DNA of 40,913 nucleotides from assembly GCF_001039355.2 (NCBI RefSeq), contig NW_019775395.1:297884-338796 (forward strand), given 5' to 3'. The DNA is from Lingula anatina. Taxonomy: Eukaryota; Brachiopoda; Lingulata; Lingulida; Lingulidae. Below the pieces are notes generated by a model. It searched no databases. It saw nothing but the letters and a program-made list of their open reading frames with translations, and had not been told where the DNA came from. Below, one piece after another: positions 24,155 through 36,492 of the stretch. A program made the translations under genes and the position numbers. Position 1 is the first letter of the stretch. Each line of letters begins with the position of its first letter.

Positions 24155-27100
24155 GTGATCATGATGATGATGATGATGACAATAATAATAATAATAAGAA
24201 GAAGAAGAAGAAGAAGAAGAAGAGAAGAGTGAGATTAGATTTTCCTGGTTTGCTTTTCTTCTTAAACTAAAATTAGATGAATCAAAACATATACTTTGAA
24301 AATCCTATATTTCTCCTCTCCAGATCCACTACTGGGTTCCTACCAATGCACCAACAGCCAACTTGGCAGTGACTGGATCAGTGGAGATTAATGGATATTC
24401 CATGATGCTTGGCAGCGATTCCACACAGATTACCCAACCAGTACTTCTCATTAATAAGACAGCACAGGTGAAGTATAAATAGTCGAAAAAAAAAATTTAA
24501 AAGTTAGTGTGCTGGGCATTTGATTAATAAAACAGCACAGGGTAAGGAATAAAATAGTTGGAAAAAGTAAATTTAGACACAACAATACATCTTGGTTAAT
24601 ATATATCATTTGTCTGTCTCCAGATGTACAATGCCACTGCCAATCCTGACCATATTCTTATCAACGTCACAGTGATGCATGCGCCTTCCTCTACTGGTCC
24701 TGCTTATAATGTCAAACTTGTGGAAGATGCCAGGAAATTGAGAGTGTTCTTTTCCGCCATGACCCCTCCAACCTCTCAGCTGACCTCTATCCAGAATGAC
24801 CAGATAATGACCTGGACTAAGTCTGTACTGAATGGTAATTAAAAAAATAACCTCTTTTGTTAACCCTCATCCACAAGGAAATGGAACCCTACGTAAACCC
24901 TGAAACCGGGCCTCAGAGGCCCGGTGTACCATGAAAATCTGACTCCCCCCAAAAAACATTCAAAAATCTAATTTAATTTGAGTAAATGACTATGATCTTG
25001 TAGTATGCATAATGGAGGACACATTGGCACTTTTTGTGAGTTTGCAGGTGAAAATTTTCATGAAAAAATAAAAAAATTAAAGATTTGTATTTTACCACCC
25101 AAGGACTCCCCTATGAAAAAGCTATTTATTTGACATTTGATGACCATTTCAACATCTTNGTAATATAAAACTTTATGTGCTTATACTCCAGCCATTCACA
25201 ATATTTATATATCCTTCATCCCAAGGAGAATGAGATTCATGAAAGATATATATATATATGTGTGTGTGTTGATTAGTATTTGACAATTCAAATTTGCTTT
25301 TATTTATGCCAAACACAAATTGATTTACAATTTTAATTCAACTGATTACCACAAAACCAAAAAGGTAATACCAATGATTGATTGATTGATGAGATTACTA
25401 AACTACAGATGGCCATCAGTTATGCAATAAAAGAATTTGGTTGGGCTGCAAAAATAAAAGTTGGACTGACAGGTGAATGTTATTTTATGATGAGTCCATT
25501 ATCGTATCTATGTATTTTAAGGAACATCGCTATTATTGTTGTCCTTTCTAATTGCAAAATCTTTTGCAGTTGGAGATGTGATGTTCATGAGTTATGAAGC
25601 ATATCCTAGCAACAATGGAGATGACTTGGTCAAACTGGGCGACACATACTTCCCAGCAACTCTGACCTATGATAGCTATGACCCAACAAGTTACACTGGA
25701 CTAACAGTGAGTTATGATAGTGATATATTAATGCTTGGAGTATTTTTTATTAAGGACTTTTTAAAGTGGACTTTATTTTATTGAGTCTTTCAGTATAGAG
25801 AGAAAAGATAGAAAATTGACAAAAATTTCTTTCTTATTCTTTGTGAGGTCTACTTGACAAGAAAATTATAGGGCTGTTAGTACAATTTAAAAAAATGCTA
25901 AAAATTATATGTGGGCTGAGGAAAGTCACCAGACCTTTCACATTAAATGTTTTGTCTTAGTATCCCATCTGTTGTGTTCTGTTTTGAGAGGTTTTAAATT
26001 ACTGCTTTTGAAATGAAATAGCCCAGATATTATGTTTTAAAATAACCGAAAACGGCCTTTTCACACTTACCATGGCCAATTTTAATTAAAATTTTTATTT
26101 AAATAAACAAGCTAGTTTTAGCACACTAATGCCTTTCTCATTGTCCACCATATTGCAATTGTGATAAAGAGCTTAAAATGCTCCAGGTAGAATTTCCACC
26201 CAAACAGTAACTAACTTGTAAAAGCTGGTCAAGTCCCCCATAGCATTATTATATTGTAACTTTCTCAAAATGGAATGCTACAGATGGAATACTATATGAA
26301 GTGAGAGAAATTGCTCAATGTGAACATAAAGGTGTAAAGTCTGTGTTCTGAAACTGGATGATCAGCTCTAAGTATTCATCCTTCTTTTTCAGGTATCCCC
26401 ACAGAGCAGTACATTGACAACCAATGCTTGTGCCACAAGACTGGTAAATGAAATCAAAAATGTAAGTTTAAAGAATTAACTAAGTTTCATTAGTCTCTAA
26501 AAAATAATGAAAAATAAAATTGACTTACGCAAATGCATTGGTGTTCATTGGAGTAAGGGATATATAAAAAAGCCTCATGATTTATTTACTTTGTCACTCT
26601 TTAGCACACACATCAGAGTAATAGTTATTCAGAAGTAAAAGAAATAATTACTATTTCAGCTGAATCAGAGTCTCTCAATATTCTTGGCTTTTAGATCATT
26701 TTTATTGTATTTGTCTGTACTCTTGGGTTGCTCTGTAGTTGATATTACATTTATTTAATATTTTTTTTCTTTTATTTCAGTTGCTGTATCAGCATGGTTT
26801 GACAGCCCTGTCATTTTTCCTGGCCTTGTTGCTGGGGGCAGCCATTGTGTTCTTGATAGTTGTGGTGTATGTTAAAGTAGCAAAGAACGGCATTGGGAAT
26901 GAAGTTGCCCCATCCACAGACAATGTGAGTGAACTTTCAGGGCATTGTAATAAAATGGCCATTACTTGTATTTGAATATTAATTAAAGGTGTGATGAATG
27001 CTGGGAGAATATATGACAGGCAGAAGTCAGTACAGTTATAAGACTTGTATGGTTCATTATCAGTTGATATTTTGAGACTTTTCTTTCCATTTTGTAAATG

Positions 27101-27778
27101 GTAAGAGATGCAGTATTTGACAAATCTTTTTTATTGCCATTTTGTGTATTTTACGTTCTTTTAAGATAAATAATGAAATTCTTTTGATTACAGCTGCGGC
27201 ATGGCCTGATAACAAATGCAAACCAAGCCATGAAGAAAGGCTATAAGAATATCAAGGATCAAAGGTTGGCATTGGCAATTTTTCAAATAGTCACCATTTA
27301 TTTTAATAATTCTGCAGTAACATACATTTTTCTGATTAATACATAAGTTTTTAGAGAGTTTTTTTTTTTTTTTTTTTACAAATTTTGCTCAGTATTTAGA
27401 CAGTCAGTCAACAATGTCAGCATTATTATTAATTTCATAATACAAAATCATTCATTCACAGGAATATTTTGATATATGTAAATTGTTTTGTAATTTTTTA
27501 ATTTCTATTTATTTCAGCACTGTTGATGAAGAAGAAAGTTTGGTTGTTATTCACTGTATGGGAGATCCATTGCAGAAGAACAGAGCTCTAGACAGGTGGG
27601 GACTTCTAGAACTGAATCAAATATGATAATATATCTGAAACTGCCGTGCATTAAGACTTCTGTCCCATGCACCTAGATTGAGGCCTATCCATTAAATACT
27701 ACAGCCAATGGATCAGTGTTTCTTTCCATGGGCAGGTGAACTGCTTTGAGCTCCAACAGGGCTGCCCTGGCTCTGTGC

Positions 27779-27829
<51 letters not shown>

Positions 27830-30800
27830 ATTTAAAGCCCTGTACACATACCTGTAGGACCACATTGGAAATAAGTGTGAGAAATTTCATGTGTCATCAT
27901 CGGATTTTTTTATTTAAAATGTCAATATTTTGAAAGAGAAATATATCTGGAATTGTTTTCTTTTTATTCTTCAGCATTGACATTGCATCTACCATCACAA
28001 CTGATACAGAAATTGAAAAACAGCGTTACAAAGCTTCACAGCAAGCTTTAACCATGCTTATTGAAAGTTTGAGAAAAAATGGTGACATCAGTCGCCAAAA
28101 GGAAGAAGCTGCCCTTAAGGAGTTTATGAGGAAAGTCAAAGAAATGGAAGCTAGCATGGAGAATCAGTACAAAGTTGCCATGGAGGAGGTGTTTAGAATG
28201 ATTAGTATAAAGAATAAGGTAAATTCCCAAGCTTTACTACACAGAATTATGGATTCACTTTTTTTGTACTTTATTTGTTAAAATTTGACCAGGCGATTAA
28301 TTTTCAGAAGTTTTATTAAAATTGGGAGAGCAGGGGAATAAACTTATTTTTGCAGATGGACTGTTCTTGTTGAAAAATATATCATAGTATAATTTTTTTG
28401 CTTCCAATGATAATGCTACTGTGGTGTGCTGTTTTATATATTCCAGTCATACGTACGTTTTACGTTTCATTTTTAATTATTTCATAGGAACAAATAACAA
28501 TCATTTTGAAGAAACAAAAAGAAGAAAAGGATAAATTGGAGAGACAGATGAATACTGCCTCTGATGAGGTAATTATTAAATTCAGTAGAGGAACACACCA
28601 GTATTTCACTGTCTCAGTATTATAGATTTAATATTAAAACTCAACAATGACTGATGAAAATTTATATTTCTTTGTGATCTTTTGGCATTTGGATTGAGGT
28701 ACAAATGCACTGACCAGTTTTGCATTTGCTCTCATTTTTTCATAATGAATTATTGAACAACCAAAAAAGAAAGAGTTCAAGCATTGAAACAACAGGGCAA
28801 GCAGAACAAGAAATATGTTAGATTTTTAAAATGTCACTTATCTCACTCCACATCATTTTAAAATAATCATATTTTTACAATTTAAGGAGAAAGCAGAAGT
28901 GTTTGAAATACTGAGAAAAGAGCATGATATTCAGCAGCAAGATGCAGTCCATTTACTCAAACTTGAACAGGATGAGGAGTCGGAGAAACTAAGGAAGGTT
29001 TGTAAAAGTTTTCAAACCACACAGTTTGAGGCATTCTGTGTATTCCAAAACTGAACCCAATTTGGACACATATATTTGAAATATTATTTAAACTGTAATT
29101 GGATCTGTGAGTCATTGAAAATCAACACTTATTGCCCAGGAAAAAATTGCTATGACAGAGTAGTGAACAAAATGTTCCTCTTACATTTATTTAAAAGAAC
29201 TTGTTATTTATCGGATAAAAGCAGTGTATCTTATGTTTACTTCAATAGGTTTTTAATATTGTGTGTTCTTTTTTCAGGAATTTTCTATTAAAAAGAGAGC
29301 TGCAGTTAAAGATATACAAAGGCAATGTCTGTCACAGATTGTTGAACAAGGAGAACTGAACCAACAGCAAGCTGACTGGATAATAAATGAGCATCAGAAA
29401 AACCAGGAGAAGGTACAAAGTTGCTTCTATCTATAAAAATGTAGAAATTCTGTTGTCAGAAGCTTGGGAAATAAACTGATAATTACTGATAATGATTTTA
29501 ATTTTGCTCATTGTCAGTAGTGGTAAAGCACTATTTTATTCATTATATTATTCTATATACTCTATTCAAATCAACATATTAGCGTTTTAATGTTATTTTG
29601 AAGGTGTATACCACCTGTGATAATTAGGTATCCAGACAAATACATGATATACGTGAATAATCTTTACATATATTGACTTTTGATCAAGGCATTAGCTTCA
29701 TTAAATTTTTTCGTCAAATTTCAAGGTTGATAAAATCTATGATGATGAGGTATCCAGACAGAGAGCCGCACTGGAGGAGAAGTTGACCAGACGAAGGATG
29801 CTGGCCAGTATGGCGGATGGCGAGGAGGATGAGTATAGCGAGGTGCTGAACACGTTGGCAGAGCAGGAATTGCAAGTGGTGCAAAAGTTGGAAAAGTAAG
29901 TTGTATACTTTTTTTATATTATATTCAAGTTGCCCAATATAAAATTGAGTTTCCAATGACTCCTGAAACTCACCCCTATAATATCAGCGTGTCTATGTTC
30001 CTTTCAGTATAGGCTTGCTGATGATAGAGAGGCTAGTTTACAGTCCTGTGAGGCATTGGTGCCTCAAGTACATGTCTAAAGAATTTTAAATGCTACAGCA
30101 TGAATGATTGTTTTGTCCAATTTTTACCTTTTTTAAATGTGAAATGGTGAAAATGATGAAAACTAAAAAAATTAGAGAACAAAAAAAAAAAAAATGTTTC
30201 ACTTGGTAAGTTGATTTTTTTGTAGGTGAATGCAGATAAGCAAAAAAAGTTACATAAATGATTTTCCAGGCATTAATGAACTCTTGGGTTAATGTGAAAA
30301 ATGGCTGTATAATTTAAACCTTAGCTAGCTTGTTTCGGCTGGTAGAAATATCTGTGGTCTAATTTTTCATTCTGACTAAGAACCTTGACATCAAAACTTA
30401 ATGGTAAACAGATAAGAGTAAATTTCTTGTAAAAAGACTTAAAATGTCTTTGACCAATGAGTCAATTGTTTAAACAATTATTATACAAAAGGCTATTTGA
30501 CTTAATGAAAATTTACTTTATCTTTTAGACAAGAAATAATGGATGAAGATGATGCAGAACGATACAGAGAAGAAATTGCAAGGGAGATGCTAGCAGCCAA
30601 GAACAGATATGACACTGAACGTGCAAGACAGGAAGCTGAGTTAAAGAAAAGATTGAGAGAAGCTAAGAAACAAAAGTTGGCTGAGAAGGTAATAATGACT
30701 AAGATTTATCAAAGACTTTATCTGTGACAAGAGTTTTTTTTTTTATTTAAATCTCATGGTGGTTGTCACTTGACTTATTTACTTTCAATGTTGTTTTTTC

Positions 30801-33800
30801 ACTGCTAAGGTAAAAACTGAATTTGAGTAATATTTGATATACATCATTGACAATACTTTTATACTGATAAAAGGTAATCATTTATATTCAGGCAAAATTC
30901 CAACAACAAGAATTGGATGAATTACAAAAGAAACAGAAAGAAGAGCAGGCACAGGACAATGTTGGTAAGGTGTCCACATATTGAATAAATTGATGGAGGA
31001 TGCCTCTAATAATCATAAACTGTAGTGCAATGATATAAATACTAGTAAGACACGAAAATATTTTTCATTTTGGTTAATGATTTATTCTATCAAGGAGTAG
31101 CTCAAACTATAGTTCAATACTGAAGTGTGTCTGTCCAACCATTTTATCCTGAATGGAATCAGTGTTTTGGAGATGATATGGTAAAAATTGAGTGTATTTT
31201 TCAATTTTTAGATCCTATAGCTCTAATAGAAAAACAAGCAATAATGACTTCAAAACACAGGGCTGAGATGACAGAACTAGAAAATCAAATTGACTTGGAA
31301 CAGACAAGAGAACTTCTGACATTACGTGAAAAAGTCACAGATGAAACAAAAGAACAATTAGAAACCAACCGCCAAGCATTTTTGGATAAGTTGAAGAATA
31401 ACGGCTTCATGGAGGATGACCAAATCAAACAGATACTTAAACAGCACAATTTACAATTGAATAAGCTTGAGCTGGCACAACAGACTGATAGAGAGAAGCA
31501 GCAAGAAAACTTGCAGGTATGTAATGGACAAAAAATACGTAGGCAGTATCATTTAGTACCTTATACAGTGTATACCTGTGTAATTTTGCATCTTGTGGAA
31601 ATTTTAATAGCAGAATTCTGTATGTTTTTTGCTTGTTGTCTTATTTCATTGTCTTCAGTGTCTGATTGTAATATTGTGATCATTAATGTATATATTTTAC
31701 TATTCAAATTTTTTTGCAGAGAAAGTTAAAAGAAAAGAAAAAAGAGTTGCAACAAAGAAGAGAAGCAGAAAAGCTGGAGCAAGAACAAATCAGAGAATAT
31801 GAAAAGAATCTGACAAAGTAAGTTAAATTGTAGTTATAAATTCTTTATATGTGCATTCTGATATTATAATTATAAGTTTGCTGAAAATAATGACAGCCCA
31901 TCCTTTGTTTATATTCTTCTTTTTTTGATAATTAAAATCAGCTTTTAAATTTATGGTTAGCACAGAAGGGCAAGAAACTTACTAAAAGATATTTAAGGAT
32001 ATCAGCATTACAACTGTACTTTCTCTTGATTTGAGAGAGATAACATTTAGATTGTGTATGTGTGATTATTTGACAGAAAACAACAACAAAAACTTTTTGA
32101 AGACATTTGTCACTTCATTTTCATAAACATATAAGTTAGAGGTTCATTTCTTTTAATTACAGGAAAATGCTTGATAACCAAGTTGCAGTATCTGATGAAG
32201 AGAGAGATAGGATTATGAAGGAACATGAGAAACAAATGGTGAAGCTGGAAAATTCACTGACTCTTAATAAACTGCACCAGAAGAGAATGTTGGAGAAAAA
32301 GTTGACTGAGAAAAGAGCAAAGCACATGGAAACACTTGAGAAGAAGCAGTTAAAAGAAACAAAGGTAGAGAGTGTAACAGTTTATAATACAGAATTTTAA
32401 TTTTTATAAAAGTTGCATACTCATTTTATTACATTTAACCATTTTATTTCAGTCAATTTTCTAGAATTATTCAAGAATTCTTCACAGATATCTGATAATT
32501 AATTTTTCTTTCTTATAGAGAGTAGAAAAGAAACTGAAGACTGCTGATGAGGAAGAAGAGGAACAGCACCAAGCAGCAATTGCTCTGATGAGGAAACATG
32601 CTGAACAGAAACTGGCTGTTCTTCAGGGAGACAAATTAAAACTGGAAGAAGAAATGGAGCAGGTAAAAATATTTGGCTTCCAAATGAGGTGCTATGTAAT
32701 TCTTACTAGTCACTGTAAACATACAGATCATGCTAAAACTTTAATGTGAACAGTTTCATGAAAAAATTTCTAGTTCTTAGTTACATTTTCCTGAGAAATC
32801 TGATAACTCTTCCTTGGCACTGAATAACATCTGTTATTCATTTTTTTGCAATTTGATTGAAGAATTTTGTGCTACAACAATAATTTTCTATTAAAACAAG
32901 TTTTTAAAAATGTTCTTAATGTTTTAGGGGTCAATTCATGACTCTTTCAATTGTGCCAGGGAATATCACTTGAAGAACTGCTGCTTTTTTCCACAGTGTA
33001 TCTTAAAACAGCAAGATACATGGGTCAAACAGTTGCATGGCACCCCTTGTTTGAGTCCCATGTATTTTGTCCATTTTTGACTTGAACAGGGAGCCTTGGG
33101 AAAGAGATGCGTATGACTCACAGAATTTTAACTTGTGTTTGTTCTAGATACGAGAAGATATGATCAAGGAGCGTGCTGCTGCTCTAAAAGCTCAAGAGGA
33201 CCAGCTGGGAGCCATGGTGGCAGAAATGCAGCTGAAGAAGGCAGAAGAGGTAAATTTTTGTGCAACTGAGAACAGAATAAAGTGCCTCAGCAAATTTCTG
33301 CAAAAGAATCCTGTCTTGCTTCATACAAACTACTTTTATATGAGGGTAAAAATATAGATTAAATTTAAAACAGGCCTTGTTTTGTTTTTTTCAAAACCTA
33401 TCCATTTTTTATGATTTTGTGATTGCCTGAATTTTTTATGATTTGGGACCTTTGAACATACAGAAAAAATTTTTTTTTCAATCAGACACTTATTTTCAGC
33501 TTTCAAACTAAATAGGATGAATGTACATTTTTACCAAACAATAAAATTTTCCAATAAGATTCAACAAAATTTTTGTACAAAACTTTGTTAGCAAAAGAAA
33601 ATTAATAAACTTAGATTTTCCTTTCAATGTGTATATGAATTTTAAAAGAATCTTTTTTTTATTTTCAGCTATCTAAAATTGATCAACAACAGAAGGCTAT
33701 TTTCAACTTAAAATCCAGTTTAATGGAGGAGCTAAACACCCAGGGTGTCATGTCAGACCCTGATACTCAGCGAGTGCTGGAGAAGCACCAGGAACAGCAG

Positions 33801-36492
33801 GAACAATTGAATAAAAAGCTGGAGCAACAAAAAGAAAGGCAACAGAGGGTATGTTTTGAAGGTGCACTTGTAACATAAGGCTAGGAAATGTCTTTTGGCT
33901 TAATTCTGTTATTCGCACACGAAGTGTCAGTTAAAAGTAAAACTGTGTGCTGGCACTGTTTTTTAATTTTGTTGCTTTTCAGTTTATCTTATCATTTGTT
34001 GATTTTGATGCATTTGATAAAAATTGTAATGGAGGTGTGTTTGTCTTATTAATGATCAGTAAGTTTTAATGATAGTCGACAAATATTTTTAGTGTCATTT
34101 ATTTATAAATTATTTAACTAATATTGTTTTGGAAAAATATATATTCATATGTTTAACAGATATTGATTTCAAATTGATAAATGGATATTCGTGGGTTCCT
34201 TTACTAAATAAACAAACATTTGGGTCCGTTTTTTTTATATATTATTCATCCTTCCAGCTGCTCCAAGAGAAATTAAGTGAAAAAATGATGCAGAGAGAGA
34301 AGACTATGATGATGGAGCATGAGGACCAACTCAAATCTCTTCTCCAAACCACTTCCAACAAAACCGCAGCCAGGTTCAAGGCCGTGTCGCTGAAGATAAA
34401 ACAGGCAGCAGAGCTAGAGGCTATGAAGTTAGTATTCAGTGTGCACTAGTTGGACTACTAGTTTTTCTCTTTATCTTTCTTGAATATTTTTGCCAAATTT
34501 TAATCCATTTATGAACAAAAGAATTACAGATTTATCCACATCTGGTAATTTTTTTAAAGCAATTGCCTTTTAACAAAATATTTAGTCACAATTAACTGTA
34601 TATTTATTTCTTGTCTTGAAAAAGTCTACCAACTTTTTAGAATACCAGCATCATTTGAATAACTATAAAATTTGGTAGATTTTTTCTTTAACAAATTGAT
34701 ATGCATAATTTTCATGCTTGTTTTTGAACAAATAATGATCTCTGAAATTTAATATTATAATTCAGAAATGACGCAGTCACAGAAATGAACCAGAAGATTG
34801 AGAGCATGAAAAGAGAATTCAATATGAAGCACATGCAGGCCGTTCAACAGAAGGTAGGCATTTAGTTCCTACATGTTCTTCAACTTGATGATATTGATAT
34901 ATAATTAAAATTTCATATTTTTATATTTGAAATTTATTGCTTGGTTATTGTAGTATATTGCCAAAGAGTTGAATGCTAGATCTCAAAATTTTGAGTTTTT
35001 ATAAGTTTTTGTTGTTGGTTCATATGTTTCAGACTTTAAAGAAACAAAATAATTTCCTACATTATTTAAACAACCCCAAAATTATGCACATTTGGATTTT
35101 CTTCCAGGAACTTGAATTTATAAGTGGTCTTGTGAAGGTTGGTCAATTCAATGAGAAGGAGGTTGCTGACATGATCAACTGGCTCTTCCCAATGAAGGAC
35201 ACTGAGGAAAAGAATAAGCTTCTCCAGATGGTGTATCAAGGGGATGATGCCACCAAGAAAAATGAAAGGTACGATAATATACGGAACACTAGGATATGAG
35301 TGAAAAAATATTTTAGGAAACAAAAATTGCTCCTTAAATGCAGGAGACAAATGTAATGATAACATTTTTATTGAAGTCACACTTGTGGTTTTTTTTAGTT
35401 TTCTCAATCTATTGCTTAGCTTATTTTGATAAAATGCGTTAATGAGGAGTTTATTTTCAGTTATTGACCTGACAGATAAACTATTAAAATGAATTCTCAA
35501 CATAAAGAAGAATCAAAATCACCAACGTTTATTGAAATTTGAAGAAGAAAATAAGTCCAAAAGCATTAATTATATAATTTATTTATTACAAGTATTTGTA
35601 AAGGGCACGAGAATGCTAATTTACTACTACTGCACTCCAGGTAGAAGATGGGCAGTATTAAACTAGATTAAACCATCAATTAAGGTAAACATAACTGTTT
35701 GGTTGGCTGGTTCTTTATATGTATTGTGGAGTTCTGGTGCTCTGTGTGGATCCATACTTGAACTGGGCCTCACAATACCTTTTTCTGTGTCTTTAAACTA
35801 CGTCCAGTCTTATAACCCACCCCACTTCTCTATGTCTGTCTGTAGGCCTAAAACTGGACTTGGAGAGCGAGCACGTTTGGCAACACTAGCGCATGTCACA
35901 CCAGAAGCCTCCAGAAAAACTAAGTCAGCCAAGAAAAGGTAAAATTTTGTTGTTTGGCTTTGCTTGTATTAACTTGCTGATATTCCTATTTCACTTGTGT
36001 TGTAGCATCTAATACAAAAATTTGTTTGAAATGTTTTAAATAAAGCAGATATGAAATCCTTGAATGATCAATTTATGGAGGATGTTTTTTTTTTTGCCAT
36101 ATTACTTTTTGGTACAGATTAATATTAAATTTGTGAATTTAAGTTACCTGTTTTCATCTCTTCATTTGTAGATTCAAAATCTCTGCATTTATAGGAAACA
36201 GTTATTTAGGTTTAAATGACAGTATAGTTTTTGGTTTTTAACAAAACAGCAGTTCTGTCACTAAATGTGTGAAATTACCTTTGTGAAATTACCTTTCAAA
36301 CAGCAACTAGGAATGGTAGTGTCATGAGCCATCTTGCTTTCATTGTAACTGGTTTCATTTATTTATTTTACCAGTGCCAAGAAAAGACAGCCCAGTGCCA
36401 GTGCAAGAAGAAACTCTGGATTAGATGAAGAGGGGGGTTTGCCACCAGTGTCAGCCAAAGGTAGAAGGAAAGGCTCAGCACAAAGACGATAA
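21056..36492 (+). CDS. EVC2: EVC2 / limbin, type I membrane subunit of the EvC ciliary complex
   Basis: EVC2 binds EVC near the cilium base and couples Smoothened to GLI activation. Coding exons: 21056-21826, 22444-22702, 23199-23384, 23739-24004, 24324-24467, 24624-24834, 25570-25706, 26393-26461, 26781-26924, 27194-27264, 27518-27595, 27975-28218, 28488-28568, 28887-28997, 29278-29412, 29726-29895, 30529-30688, 30892-30964, 31212-31516, 31720-31817, 32163-32364, 32519-32662, 33148-33249, 33669-33848, 34258-34427, 34766-34853, 35108-35268, 35846-35938, 36375-36492. All keep phase; 1656 residues (human EVC2 about 1300). A signal peptide (about 1-29) leads a beta-rich ectodomain with a dozen N-glycosylation sequons in the first 257 residues and a DUF11-like stretch (STGPAYNVKLVEDA). 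Two dibasic sites, RKRR (452-455) and RVKR (462-465), follow. A membrane segment lies at about 688-712, then a long repeated coiled coil. The C-terminal part has GLVKVGQFNEKEVADMI, WLFP and a basic Ser-rich tail. Extra length is mostly coiled coil. Confidence 0.85.
21951..22128. repeat. inverted repeat / foldback element in EVC2 intron
   Basis: The left arm (from AATACAAAAGATCGATTTAA) is matched in reverse by the right arm (ending TTAAATCTTTTGTATT). The outer blocks share GAGACTAGGATTTTTT, and the centre is a perfect palindrome, GTTTACTACAC-A-GTGTAGTAAAC, near 22050. The left arm carries roughly 15 extra bases (CTTCAAATTAAAAAC) that break symmetry. No open frame is present and no clear target-site duplication was seen. 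The sequence is unrelated to the MITE family at 10521 and 12354. Confidence 0.8.
24069..24230. repeat. compound trinucleotide microsatellite (TAA, GAT, AAT, AAG)
   Basis: About 28 TAA units run to 24154, followed by GAT units (24161-24179), AAT units (24181-24196) and AAG units to about 24222. It lies in the EVC2 intron between the coding exons at 23739-24004 and 24324-24467. Confidence 0.97.
24450..24566 (+). repeat. duplicated exon end with a second donor-like site
   Basis: The last 18 bases of the EVC2 exon ending at 24467, plus its donor and about 23 intronic bases, recur in diverged form at 24523-24566 (ATTAATAARACAGCACAG core in both). The copy contains GTAAGG at 24542-24547, a donor-like sequence arguably closer to consensus than the GTGAAG used at the real exon end. 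Confidence 0.75.
27781..27827. repeat. (ATA)n microsatellite
   Basis: About sixteen ATA units in the EVC2 intron between the exons at 27518-27595 and 27975-28218. It makes poly-isoleucine open frames on both strands that are not genes. Confidence 0.97.

Noticed and set aside
27699-27933. Poly-isoleucine open frames on both strands
   Set aside because: They are translations of the (ATA)n microsatellite.
35066-35503. 145-residue minus-strand open frame
   Set aside because: It is antisense to the EVC2 exon at 35108-35268 and extends into AT-rich intron; no domain is visible.
36268-36295. Two adjacent GTGAAATTACCTTT copies in an EVC2 intron, considered as a CRISPR-like or regulatory repeat
   Set aside because: Only two units with no spacer; a simple local duplication.
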